Source: Nonomuraea jabiensis
Lineage (GTDB): Bacteria; Actinomycetota; Actinomycetes; Streptosporangiales; Streptosporangiaceae
Assembly (NCBI RefSeq): GCF_014204795.1
Contig: NZ_JACHMB010000001.1
Location: 186,001-250,000 of the forward strand
Length of the DNA stretch: 64,000 nucleotides
Direction: 5' to 3'
Part shown: positions 44,002 to 52,493 of the stretch, piece after piece
Position numbering within the stretch: position 1 is the stretch's first letter
How the letters are laid out: the number at the start of each line of letters is the position of its first letter
Made by a program: the position numbers and the translations under genes
Notes under the pieces: generated by a model
Told to the model about the DNA's origin: nothing
Database searches by the model: none
What the model saw: the letters and a program-made list of their open reading frames with translations, nothing else

Positions 44002-44415
44002 ATGACCACGCAGACCCACCACGTCGACCACGAGCTCATCCAGGCGGCGGCGCACGTCGCCCGCACTCGCTGCCGGGGTGACAACCACACCATGGCAGCC
44101 GCGGCCCGCGCCCGGGACGGCCGGATCATCACCGCGGTGAACGCCTACCACTTCACGGGAGGACCCTGCGCCGAGCTGGTCCTCATCGGCGCGGCAGCCG
44201 CTCAGGGCGCCTACGAGCTGGACACCATCGTCGCCGTGGGCGACCGCGACCGAGGCGTCGTCCCCCCGTGCGGCCGCTGCCGTCAGGTCCTCCTCGACTA
44301 CTTCCCCGCCCTCAAGGTCATCGTCGGCAAGGACGACCGCGTCCGGACGGTCCTCATCACCGACTTGCTCCCCGAAACCTACGTCTGGGCCGACCACCAG
44401 CTCGACGCCGAGTGA
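44002..44415 (+). CDS. Cytidine deaminase family, blasticidin-S deaminase-like
   Basis: 137 residues. The zinc site is complete: CAE in HFTGGPCAELVLIG and PCGRCRQVL later, giving two Cys plus the upstream Cys ligand and the catalytic Glu. The blocks YHFTGGPCAELV, RGVVPPCGRCRQVLLDYFP and LLPETYVW follow the fungal blasticidin S deaminase (about 130 residues) more closely than general cytidine deaminases, which have NAY-PTG-CAER. It may detoxify a cytosine nucleoside antibiotic or act on ordinary cytidine. ATG 44002 gives the family length; ATG 43939 is an alternative. It is divergent from the small barrel protein. Confidence 0.82.
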   Translation: MTTQTHHVDHELIQAAAHVARTRCRGDNHTMAAAARARDGRIITAVNAYHFTGGPCAELVLIGAAAAQGAYELDTIVAVGDRDRGVVPPCGRCRQVLLDYFPALKVIVGKDDRVRTVLITDLLPETYVWADHQLDAE

Positions 44416-44424
44416 GCCGCCCAC

Positions 44425-45288
44425 TCAGCGGCGGGCAGGGGTGGCGGGTACGAAATGGTCGTGGCCGAGCACGCGTAGCAGGCTCAGATGGTCGATCGCG
44501 GAGGTTCCCGGCGCAGGGGTGAAGATGATGAGCCGCTGGTCCTCGGCGGGGCTGAGCAGGGTCTCGCAGTGCAGGTCGATGGGGCCGACGGCGGAATGGG
44601 CGAGCCGCATCCGGCTGGAGCGCCGGACCGCCACCTCGTGCAGGTCCCACAGCCTGGCGAACTCCTCGCTCGCGCCCCGGAGCCGGCCGACCAGGCGGGT
44701 GGAGGGTTCGTCGCCGCCCCGGCGGGCATAGGAGGCCCGCAGGTCGGCGACGTGGCCCCGGCTGAGCGCGTCGCGCTCGTCCGGGTGGAACGCCCGGCGC
44801 ATCGAAGGGTCGGTGAACCAGCGCCAGACGAAGTTGCGGTCCTGTTCACGGACCGAGCACAGGCATCCGAGCAGCGCGTCCGCCATGTGGTTGCGCGCGA
44901 GCAGGTCGCCGAGGTCGTTGGTGATGTGCGCCGGAGTATCGGTGAGCTGGTCGAGGAGGTGGAGCAGGCCGGGGCTGACGTGGTCGTGGGCCAGCCGGCC
45001 GCTCGGCGGACGGTGGCCGGACAGCAGATAGAGGTGATCGCGCTCGTCATCGGTCAGCCGGAGCGCGCGGGCCAGCGCGGCGAGGATCTGTGGTGAGGGC
45101 TGGGGGCTGCGTGCCTGTTCCAGGCGCATGTAGTAGTCGGCCGACATACCCGCGAGCTGGGAGACCTCCTCGCGGCGCAGGCCGGGGGTGCGACGGCGGG
45201 GCCCGGCCGACAGTCCCACTTCCTGGGGGCGCAGCCGTTCCCGGGAGCGGCGCAGGAAGTCGGCGAGCTGGGCGCGGTCCATGTCCAT
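44425..45288 (-). CDS. XRE regulator with MmyB-like ligand-binding domain
   Basis: A 287-residue regulator. The N-terminal HTH includes RRRTPGLRREEVSQLAGMSADYYMRLEQ, the hallmark of this family. The C-terminal PAS-like MmyB domain runs from about residue 105 to the end (HITNDLGDLLARNHMADALLG). It is divergent across 145 bases from the quinone-oxidoreductase-like gene, an arrangement in which such regulators usually repress the neighbour. ATG 45288 is preferred; Met two codons later is equivalent. Confidence 0.9.
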   Translation of the reverse strand: MDMDRAQLADFLRRSRERLRPQEVGLSAGPRRRTPGLRREEVSQLAGMSADYYMRLEQARSPQPSPQILAALARALRLTDDERDHLYLLSGHRPPSGRLAHDHVSPGLLHLLDQLTDTPAHITNDLGDLLARNHMADALLGCLCSVREQDRNFVWRWFTDPSMRRAFHPDERDALSRGHVADLRASYARRGGDEPSTRLVGRLRGASEEFARLWDLHEVAVRRSSRMRLAHSAVGPIDLHCETLLSPAEDQRLIIFTPAPGTSAIDHLSLLRVLGHDHFVPATPARR

Positions 45289-45433
45289 GGACCCATGATT
45301 GCCCAGCTCCAGGCCGGGTGGCGGGCCCGAGGATAGGACCGCTGATCCTAGGGAGAGCCGTCCGATTCCACCTTTCGCCGGCCGTTGGCAACGTGATCTG
45401 TGTACGGAATCAACACGAGCCAGGGAGGCCCGG

Positions 45434-46363
45434 ATGGCGGCTGAGACGATGAGAGCGGTGCGGTTCGACGGGTACGGCGGGATCGAGGTCCTGCGGGTCG
45501 CGGAAGTGGAGCGGCCGGTCCCCGGTCCGGGGCAGGTGCTGGTGAAGGTGGTGGCGGCCGCGATCAACCCGGGCGAGGCGGCGATCCGCCTGGGCGTGCT
45601 CCATGACCGCTGGCCGGCCACCTTCCCCTCCGGGCAGGGCAGCGACCTGGCCGGGGTGGTGCTCGAGGTCGGCGACGGGGTCGAGGGTTTCGCGGCGGGC
45701 GATGAGGTGTTCGGGTTCACCGACAACCGCGCCAGCCATGCCGAGTACGTCGTGACGGAGGCGGCCGACCTTCTCCGGCGGCCGCCGGAGGTGCCGTGGG
45801 AGCAGGCGGCCTCCCTGCACGTCGCGGGCACGACGGCGTACGGGGAGATCCGGGCGGTCGGCCTGCGCCCCGGCGATACGGTCGTCATCGCCGGAGCCGC
45901 CGGCGGGGTCGGGACGATCGCCACCCAGCTCGCCGTCAACGCGGGCGCCACGGTGATCGGGCTGGCGAGCGAGCCGAACCACCAGTGGCTGCGCGAGCAC
46001 GGGGCCGTCCCGATCGCGTACGGCGAGGGCGTCGCCGAGCGGATCAAGGCCGCGGCCGGCCACGTCGACGCCTTCATCGACAATTTCGGCGGCGGCTACG
46101 TGGACCTCGCGCTCGAACTCGGCGTGAGCGTCGAGCGGATCAACACCATCATCGACCTCGCCGCGGTCGAGCGGCACGGGGTGAAGTTCGAAGGCAACGC
46201 CGCCGGGGCCACGGTCGAGGTGCTGGCAGAGTTGGCCGAGCTCGTCCGTACGGGGCGGCTGGAGGTCCCGATCGCCGCCACCTATCCGCTGGACCGGGTC
46301 CAGGACGCCTTCCGCGAGCTGGAGAAGCGCCACACCCGCGGCAAGATCGTCCTCAAGCCGTGA
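45434..46363 (+). CDS. NADP-dependent quinone oxidoreductase-like dehydrogenase
   Basis: A 309-residue medium-chain dehydrogenase/reductase without the structural or catalytic zinc Cys cluster. MRAVRFDGYGGIEVLRVAEVERP opens the GroES-like domain. VVIAGAAGGVGTIATQLAVNAGATVIG is the NADP-binding AxxGxxG motif. LDRVQDAFRELEKRHTRGKIVLKP is the usual C-terminus. AGGGAGG lies six bases before ATG 45434. It is expected to be controlled by the divergent XRE/MmyB regulator, probably in response to a small electrophile or quinone. Confidence 0.9.
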   Translation: MAAETMRAVRFDGYGGIEVLRVAEVERPVPGPGQVLVKVVAAAINPGEAAIRLGVLHDRWPATFPSGQGSDLAGVVLEVGDGVEGFAAGDEVFGFTDNRASHAEYVVTEAADLLRRPPEVPWEQAASLHVAGTTAYGEIRAVGLRPGDTVVIAGAAGGVGTIATQLAVNAGATVIGLASEPNHQWLREHGAVPIAYGEGVAERIKAAAGHVDAFIDNFGGGYVDLALELGVSVERINTIIDLAAVERHGVKFEGNAAGATVEVLAELAELVRTGRLEVPIAATYPLDRVQDAFRELEKRHTRGKIVLKP

Positions 46364-46371
46364 ATCGTTGA

Positions 46372-49300
46372 TCACCCGAAGGGGTTGCCGACCTCTCGCA
46401 CGCCCTCTCCCTTGCGCCACGGGAGCCGGGACTCCCGGTACCAGGTGATCCTGGACCAGGAGTGGGGCGCGTTCGCGATCGCGTAGAGCTCGAAGTCGGT
46501 GTAGCCGACCTTGCGGCCCATGAACTCGCGCCCCCTGCGCAGCCCCATCGACCGCCCGTTCTTCTTCACCCGCCGGACCGAGGCCCGCGCGCTGTTGATG
46601 CCGGTCAGGTTGAACGAGATCTTGACCGAGGGGTGGTTCACGATGTGCCGGATGTCGTCCCTGAATTCGCCCACGTACCACTCCTTGGGGAGGTTGAAGT
46701 AGGTGCGCGCGTTGACCGTCGCGGCGAACGCCTTCAGCTGCCCGTTCTTGTTCAGCCCGAACGCGATGTGCAGCTTCGGCATGCAGGGGGCGAGGCCGAG
46801 GGGGTCGATCTGGAAGGTCGGGTTGGGGACGTAGGCGTAGGGGTTGGGCGCCGGGTCCGGTCCGAGCGGGTCGCGGCTGAGGTAGCGGCCGATGGCGGGG
46901 TCGTAGTGGCGATGGTGGTTGTAGTGCAGACCCGATTCGCCGTCGCGGTACTGGCCGGGGAAGCGCAGCGGGCACCCGGCCGGCCCGCCCTCGCCCCACA
47001 GCGTGGTGCGGATCCGCGCGACGACCCGCCCGCCGGCGTCGACCAGCTCGGCCGGGGCGCCGACCTGGTCGGTGACGATCACGCGGAGCTCCGGGCCGCC
47101 CGCCGGGGAGCGCTCGGCCTGGGCGAGCGGGTGGACGGTGCCGGGCTCGTAGTCCCAGGTGGTGACGTGCCCGCCGGCCACCTCCTCGGCGAGCGTGTCG
47201 CCGTCCCAGACGAAGTCGATCTGCTCGGCCACCCCCGTCCCGCCGGCCGCCAGGCGCTGCTTGGCGATCCTGCGGCCGAGCGGGTCGTAGCGGTAGCGCC
47301 AGGTCTGCCCCTCGGGGCTGACGACGGCGACGAGCCGGTCGGCGGCGTCCCATGCGTAGCGCCAGTCGAGCGTGTCCCCCGACGGGGTCTCCTGCGTGCG
47401 CCGGACGGCCCGGCCCTGCTCGTCGTAGGCGTAGCGGACCGATCCGGCGCGCGTGATCATGCTGCCGGAGTGGCGGCGCCGCTCGCCGGCGCCGCCGCCC
47501 GGCGCGGCCCAGGTGATGTTGCCGGCCAGGTCGTAGGCGTACCGCTCGTCCCCCTGCCGGGACTCGACCGCGGTGACGCGGCCGGCCGCGTCCAGCTCGT
47601 ACCGGCGCGGCCCGTCGTCCCCGTCGGTGACGGCGCTGAGCAGGCCGTCGGGCCGGTAGGCGTACGACCGGTGCGAGCGGCCCCCGACGGTCTGCGCGGC
47701 CAGGTGATGGTCGGCGTGCCAGGACTGGGCGAGCACGACCCGGTCGCCGAGCCGCCGCTCGACCTCGCGGCCTGTGGCGTCGTGCCGGAACCGGATCACC
47801 GTTCCGGCCGTCCGCAGCTCCGCCGGCCGCCCGCCGGCGTCGTAGCTCCAGTCCGCCCGCGCCCCCGACGGGGTGCTCCGCCGCAGCCGCCGCCCGGCCA
47901 GGTCGTAGCCACTGGTCAGGGTACGGCCGTTGCAGGTCTCCGCGACGATCCGGCCGAGCGCGTCGTACTCGAGGCGCAGGTCGGCGTCGGCGTTGGCCGC
48001 GTGGACGAGGCGACCGGCCGCGTCGTAGGCGAAGGTGGCCGCGCGGTCGCCGCTCTCCTCGACGACGTTGTCGAGCAGGTCGTAGGAGTACCGTACGACC
48101 TGCCTCGCGCCGTTGACGTGCTCGCGCAGCCGCCCCCCGGCGTCGTAGGCGTAGGACTGGACCCGGCCGTCGAAGTCGACCTCGCGCACGAGGTTGCCCG
48201 CGGCGTCGTACTCGTACCTCCACACCAGCCCCGTCGGGCCGGTGATGGCGACCAGCCGCAGCTCGCCGTCGTAGGAGTACTCGGTCCGGGCGCCGTCCGG
48301 CCCCACCTCGGCGACGGGCAGGTCGAACGGCCCGAACTCCGTGCGCGTCACACCGCCCGCCGCGTCCACCGTCTCGACGACGTTGCCCTCGCCGTCGTAG
48401 GCCCACCGCTCCGTCGCGCCGCCCGGCGTGGTGTGCCGGAGCAGCTCCCCTCGCGGGGACCAGGCGAGCCTGGTCACCCCGCCGGCGGGGTCGACGATCG
48501 TGGTGACCCTGCCCATGGCGTCCCGCTCGAAGCGGGTGGTCGCGCCCAGCGGGCTGGTGACCGCCGACAGCAGCCCGGCCGCGTCGGTCTCCACCCTGGT
48601 GGTCTCGCCCACGGCGTCCGTCGTGGCGGTGAGCCGTCCTCGCTGGTCGTAGGCGTGGCGGGTGACGCCGCCGCACGGGTCGGTGACGGCGACCAGGTTG
48701 CCGTGGGGGTCGTACCGGTGCCGCCACACCGCCCCGTCCGCCTCGACGATCTCGACAGGCAGGTTGAGCTCGTCGTACCTGGCGGTCATCCGCCGCCCGT
48801 CGGGCCTGATCACCGAGGTCAGGTTGCCGGCCACGTCGTAGCCGTAGCGGGTGGTGCGGCCGAGCGGATCCGTGCGCGACAGCAGCCGGTCGTCGCGGTC
48901 CCACTCCGAGACCCTACGGCGGCCCAGCGAGTCCACCTCGGCGACCACCTGCCGCAGCTCGTTGAAGTGGTACGTGGTCGCGTGCCCGCGCGAATCCGTG
49001 ACCGTCGTGGCGTCGGCCGCGTAGCTCAGCGTGACATCGAGGAACCCGCCGGACCCCGCCCCCCGGATCGCGCGTCCCTGCTCGTCGTAGGTGTAACCGT
49101 AGTGGAACCCGTTGCTGTCGGTCCAGGCGGTGAGCCGGCCGGCCGCGTCGTAGTCGAACCGCAGCCGCGCTCCTGAGGGCCCGGTCACCTCCCTGAGCCG
49201 TCTGTCCTCGTCGTATCGGTAGCGCGCCAGCACCTCGCCGGCCACCCGCAGCACGCTCGCGCGCCCGTCCTCCAGCTCGACGGCGACCGTGCGGCCACCT

Positions 49301-49884
49301 GGATGCCGGACCTCCAGCAGGTCGTCCCCGCGGGCGAACTCGACCCGGTTGCCGTTCCTGTCGCTGATCGCGGCGAGCTCCGTCGCCGCGAAGTGCCGTA
49401 CCAGGCCCCGGTACGGGTCCGTGATCGTGTAGCCGCCGGCCACGGCCTGCAGCGGCCAGCGCGGCCCGGCGGCCGGCAGCACCGGCGTGCCCGCCACGGG
49501 CACCGGGTAGGAGAGCACCATCCCGTCCGCCGTGGCGAACCACATGCCGCCGTCTCCTGCCTCCAGCCGCTCGTCCAGCGTCGAGGCCCACGACGCGCCG
49601 AACAGCCGCCCCGCCCGGTACGACGAGACGTGCGTGCGCTCGTACGCCAGCGGCAGCGTGCCGGCCACCTCGGCGTCGACCTGGTGCAGCACCACCTCGC
49701 CCGTGGCCACGTCGATCGGGTCCCCGGCCGTGACCCGGGAGGCGAGCGGCCGTTCCCGGCCGCGTCCGCCGGACCGCAGGGCCCGCCGCGTCCCGGACGC
49801 ACCGGCCACGCGCGCCCCCGTGGCCGGGCTCCGCAGGAACCCCTCCAGGGCCCTGAACAACACCCCCAGCGGCCTCGCCGTCAC
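46372..49884 (-). CDS. RHS/YD-repeat polymorphic toxin with unrecognised basic C-terminal tip
   Basis: 1170 residues. An N-terminal DUF6531-like segment (TAGDPIDVATGEVVLHQVDAEVAGTLPLAYER) precedes more than twenty YD repeats of the YDxxGRL type between about 180 and 970. The RHS core ends with RYLSRDPLGPDPAPNPYAYVPNP and DPLGLAP. The last 137 residues (about 1034-1170) form the variable tip. It starts CMPKLHIAFG, is rich in Arg/Lys and aromatic residues, and has WYVGEFRDDIRHIVNHPSV and a late HSWSRITWYRES. I do not recognise this effector family; the positive charge would suit a nucleic-acid target. GTG 49884 overlaps the preceding stop. No immunity gene follows: the next gene is convergent and ends nine bases away. 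Confidence 0.9.
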   Translation of the reverse strand: MTARPLGVLFRALEGFLRSPATGARVAGASGTRRALRSGGRGRERPLASRVTAGDPIDVATGEVVLHQVDAEVAGTLPLAYERTHVSSYRAGRLFGASWASTLDERLEAGDGGMWFATADGMVLSYPVPVAGTPVLPAAGPRWPLQAVAGGYTITDPYRGLVRHFAATELAAISDRNGNRVEFARGDDLLEVRHPGGRTVAVELEDGRASVLRVAGEVLARYRYDEDRRLREVTGPSGARLRFDYDAAGRLTAWTDSNGFHYGYTYDEQGRAIRGAGSGGFLDVTLSYAADATTVTDSRGHATTYHFNELRQVVAEVDSLGRRRVSEWDRDDRLLSRTDPLGRTTRYGYDVAGNLTSVIRPDGRRMTARYDELNLPVEIVEADGAVWRHRYDPHGNLVAVTDPCGGVTRHAYDQRGRLTATTDAVGETTRVETDAAGLLSAVTSPLGATTRFERDAMGRVTTIVDPAGGVTRLAWSPRGELLRHTTPGGATERWAYDGEGNVVETVDAAGGVTRTEFGPFDLPVAEVGPDGARTEYSYDGELRLVAITGPTGLVWRYEYDAAGNLVREVDFDGRVQSYAYDAGGRLREHVNGARQVVRYSYDLLDNVVEESGDRAATFAYDAAGRLVHAANADADLRLEYDALGRIVAETCNGRTLTSGYDLAGRRLRRSTPSGARADWSYDAGGRPAELRTAGTVIRFRHDATGREVERRLGDRVVLAQSWHADHHLAAQTVGGRSHRSYAYRPDGLLSAVTDGDDGPRRYELDAAGRVTAVESRQGDERYAYDLAGNITWAAPGGGAGERRRHSGSMITRAGSVRYAYDEQGRAVRRTQETPSGDTLDWRYAWDAADRLVAVVSPEGQTWRYRYDPLGRRIAKQRLAAGGTGVAEQIDFVWDGDTLAEEVAGGHVTTWDYEPGTVHPLAQAERSPAGGPELRVIVTDQVGAPAELVDAGGRVVARIRTTLWGEGGPAGCPLRFPGQYRDGESGLHYNHHRHYDPAIGRYLSRDPLGPDPAPNPYAYVPNPTFQIDPLGLAPCMPKLHIAFGLNKNGQLKAFAATVNARTYFNLPKEWYVGEFRDDIRHIVNHPSVKISFNLTGINSARASVRRVKKNGRSMGLRRGREFMGRKVGYTDFELYAIANAPHSWSRITWYRESRLPWRKGEGVREVGNPFG

Positions 49885-50351
49885 GTTAAGAGCTCGTTCA
49901 CCGTGACGTTGGCGATCGCGTCGAGCGACCGTTGCCCGGCCTGCTGCACGAACGGGGCCGGCGCCCCGCCGGTCGCGAACGCCTGGGCCAGGGCCGCCGC
50001 CGTGAGGCCGTACTGCAGCAGCGTCATGCCCTTGTGGGCGAGCACGATCCCGGCGGACGTCTTCAGCCCGAGCCCGATGACCCGGCTGCCGGTGCCGGCG
50101 TCCATGAGGTTCTGGTGCGGCCCCTCCGGGTGGCGGAAGCTCTCGTGCAGCGCGGTGACACCGTCGCCCGAGTTCGTGGCGACGAACCCGCCCACGTGCG
50201 CGCCGCCCGCCGCGAGGTGCTCCCCCATGGTGACGGCATGGCTGTCATGGTCGTCGCCCATCTGGAGGAGGACGTCCTCTTTCCCGTCCGAGAACAGCCG
50301 CCCGAGGAACAGCTCCATCGGCGCGAGGGACGGGGGCAGCTCCAGGCTCAT
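49881..50351 (-). CDS. RHS-associated adaptor-like protein
   Basis: A 156-residue protein with ATGA and GTGA overlaps to its neighbours. The N-terminal half is polar with conserved-looking ATNSGDGVTALHESFRHPEGPHQNL. The C-terminal half has a weakly hydrophobic segment (GIVLAHKGMTLLQYGLTAAALAQAFATG) that may be amphipathic rather than membrane-spanning. In many actinomycete RHS toxins an equivalent region is fused N-terminally to the repeat protein; here it is a separate gene. An immunity function is possible but the position upstream of the toxin argues for a delivery or chaperone role. The function is unknown. Confidence 0.62.
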   Translation of the reverse strand: MSLELPPSLAPMELFLGRLFSDGKEDVLLQMGDDHDSHAVTMGEHLAAGGAHVGGFVATNSGDGVTALHESFRHPEGPHQNLMDAGTGSRVIGLGLKTSAGIVLAHKGMTLLQYGLTAAALAQAFATGGAPAPFVQQAGQRSLDAIANVTVNELLT

Positions 50352-50665
50352 GCCGGCCCGCCGATGGTGGAGGCGGTGTCGAGCTCGGCAAGAGTGCCGT
50401 TGTCGGCCATGGCCCGCATGCCTTCCGGGTAGCCGCGGTAGGCGTCGATGTTGTCGGCGTGGCAGGTGGCGTGCAGGTCCCTGGCCGAGCCGTAGCAGAG
50501 CCCGATCGTCTGGCTGACGGCGTTGTTGACGCCCCACGGCGCGCCGTAGGCGGCCATTCGCTCCTGAAAGGCGCGCGCCTCGGCGGCCGCCCGCTCGTAC
50601 GCCGTACCGACGCCCTCGGCCGACCGGCGCAGACCCGCCCAATCGACCAGGAGTTCCTCAGCCAC
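50348..50665 (-). CDS. WXG100-like type VII secretion small protein
   Basis: A 105-residue mainly helical protein. The first helix contains LLVDWAGLRRSAEGVGTAYERAAAEARAFQERM. A central turn with APWGVNNAV (W-G) is reminiscent of the W-x-G hinge of ESX substrates, and a second amphipathic helix follows. It overlaps the adaptor-like gene by ATGA and follows the YbaB-like gene by 18 bases. It probably serves as a secretion partner for the RHS protein through an ESX/type VII system encoded elsewhere. Confidence 0.72.
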   Translation of the reverse strand: MAEELLVDWAGLRRSAEGVGTAYERAAAEARAFQERMAAYGAPWGVNNAVSQTIGLCYGSARDLHATCHADNIDAYRGYPEGMRAMADNGTLAELDTASTIGGPA

Positions 50666-50683
50666 ATGCCCTCCTCAAGTCCC

Positions 50684-51466
50684 TCATGCGCGCGGTTGAA
50701 TCCCGGCCATCAGCGCCGCGACACCCTGGGCGTACGCGCGCATGCGCAGCACGCTGAGCTCCCGCAGCTCGTCGATCCTGGCCATGACCTGCTCGGAGCC
50801 CGCGCCCGACTCCTCCCGCCGCCGCAGCTGCCCGGCTTCGAGGTCGTCCAGGGCGGCGTTGACCGCGGCCACCACGAGCTCGCCGAGCTGCCCCGATCCG
50901 CCGCCCATGGCCCGCGCGGCCACGCTCAGCGACAGCAGCCGCGGCCCGGGGGCGCAGACGACGCTCACCGGCCCTTCCGCACGCCCGCGCACGTCCTCGG
51001 CCGGCCCGCCGCCGATCGTCTCCAGCACGTCGATGAGCTGGTCGAACAGCTCGCCGAAGGCCATCGTGGGCACGTCGGCGGGTACCACGGCCTCCTTGCG
51101 CAGCTCGGCCGCGCTCGCCTGGATCGACGCCGTCACCCGCTCCATCCGCGCGTCCAGGTCCGCCCGCACGCCGCGCAGCTCCCGCGCCAGCGCCAGCGGG
51201 TCGACGTACGGCACGGAGGTGTCCTCCGCCGGGGCTTCGCCGAAGGCCGCGTTGATCGCCTCGGCCACGAGGCCGGCGACCGTCTCGGGAGGCTCGCGCA
51301 TCAGTTGGGGCGCGATCCTGAGCGAGCCCACTCTCCCCCGCAGGAGAACCACGCGTACGCCGGACTCGCCGACCCGCGGCGCCTCTCCAAGATTCCCACG
51401 CAACCCGGCAAACTCCGACCGACGAGCACGAACAGCGCCCACCACGGTATCCACCGGCTCATCCAC
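50684..51466 (-). CDS. Tandem YbaB/EbfC-like protein
   Basis: 260 residues that appear to contain two YbaB-like domains. The first has VRVVLLRGRVGSLRIAPQLM followed by VAGLVAEAINAAF. The second has VSVVCAPGPRLLSLSVAARAM followed by LGELVVAAVNAALDDL. The helical stretch between them may form a coiled coil. YbaB-like proteins often lie upstream of WXG100 genes in actinomycetes; the usual nucleoid-binding role may not apply here. It is the first gene of the four-gene RHS operon. The start is uncertain (GTG 51466 or 51454), as neither has a strong ribosome-binding site. Confidence 0.7.
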   Translation of the reverse strand: MDEPVDTVVGAVRARRSEFAGLRGNLGEAPRVGESGVRVVLLRGRVGSLRIAPQLMREPPETVAGLVAEAINAAFGEAPAEDTSVPYVDPLALARELRGVRADLDARMERVTASIQASAAELRKEAVVPADVPTMAFGELFDQLIDVLETIGGGPAEDVRGRAEGPVSVVCAPGPRLLSLSVAARAMGGGSGQLGELVVAAVNAALDDLEAGQLRRREESGAGSEQVMARIDELRELSVLRMRAYAQGVAALMAGIQPRA

Positions 51467-51543
51467 CGAAAGCAGACGTCGCTGGACGTTTCCCCACTCT
51501 TCACGCCACGTTGGTCATCGAGAGCGCCGAGCCCGCGGCAGAG

Positions 51544-52380
51544 TCACGAGATGGACCGGAGCCGGCCGTGGGACTGGCGCCGGAGCCGGTCGATGGCCTC
51601 GGCCGTCCGGTCGTCGGCCGGGAGGAAGACGACGAGTTGCTGGGCCTCCGCGGGCAGTTCGAGCGTCTCGCGAAGCAGTCGGAGCTGGTGCCCGGACGGG
51701 TGGTTGAGCCGGAGAACGCCACGTCGCGGCAGCACATGACGCTTCAGGCGGCGGGTGAAGTCGGGCCCGGCGATGGGGGCGAGCTCGGCGGTGAGCCACT
51801 CGAGATTCTCCAGGGATGGCGCCTGCCACAGGTCGAAGGCCTGCTCGTCCGCGATGTCGTCCCAGTCGGCGAAGAACGCCCGGGCGCGGGGGTCGGTGAA
51901 CAGGTAGCGATTGAGGTTCGGCCGGGCGGTGTCGAGCAGTCCGGTCCCGCTGGTGACCAGCTGGTAGCCGCCGGTGTGGGCGAGGACGTCGCCCAGCCGG
52001 TTGGTCACGATGGCGACGCCGGGTTCGAGGAGGCGCAGGGTCCGCAGGACAGCCGGTCGCACGTGCCGGGACGGGGGCTCGGGCCGGATGTGGACGGAGC
52101 ATTCGGCACCGGTGATCTTCGCGAGGTAGCGCAGGTGGTTACGTTCCGAAGGGCTGAGGCGCAGCGCTTCGGCGAGGGCGTTGACGACCGCGGGCGATGG
52201 ATTGCGGTCGCGGCCCTGCTCGATGCGGGTCAGGTATTCGACGCTGATGCCGGCCCACGTGGCCAGGTCCAGCCGGCGCAGACCCGGTGACCGGCGGCGG
52301 CCCCGGTCCGGCAGTCCACGGGATTCCGGCTGGATGCTGTCGCGCTTGGCCCGGATGAAATCCCCCAGTGGCGTCCCCAC
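51544..52380 (-). CDS. XRE regulator with MmyB-like ligand-binding domain
   Basis: A 278-residue paralogue in architecture to the regulator at 44425. The HTH contains RRRSPGLRRLDLATWAGISVEYLTRIEQGRDRNPS. The PAS-like domain begins near IVTNRLGDVLAHTGGYQLV and ends PADDRTAEAIDRLRRQ. It is divergent across 113 bases from the MFS transporter at 52494, so it probably controls that gene. Confidence 0.9.
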   Translation of the reverse strand: MGTPLGDFIRAKRDSIQPESRGLPDRGRRRSPGLRRLDLATWAGISVEYLTRIEQGRDRNPSPAVVNALAEALRLSPSERNHLRYLAKITGAECSVHIRPEPPSRHVRPAVLRTLRLLEPGVAIVTNRLGDVLAHTGGYQLVTSGTGLLDTARPNLNRYLFTDPRARAFFADWDDIADEQAFDLWQAPSLENLEWLTAELAPIAGPDFTRRLKRHVLPRRGVLRLNHPSGHQLRLLRETLELPAEAQQLVVFLPADDRTAEAIDRLRRQSHGRLRSIS

Positions 52381-52493
52381 GTCGATACGCTACCGGGCCG
52401 CCCGCTGCTCGCACAGTGCGCAGGGTGGCCCTTCGGGGGCCAGCCTGAGCTCGGCCTGGCTGCCGGGCACGGCGCGGCTGGATCGTGGTGTGC

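Noticed and set aside
46462..49176. A 904-codon open frame antisense to the RHS gene.
   Set aside because: It is a shadow of G+C-rich third positions and repeated YD codons; it has no domain or start signal, whereas the minus-strand frame is a full RHS protein.
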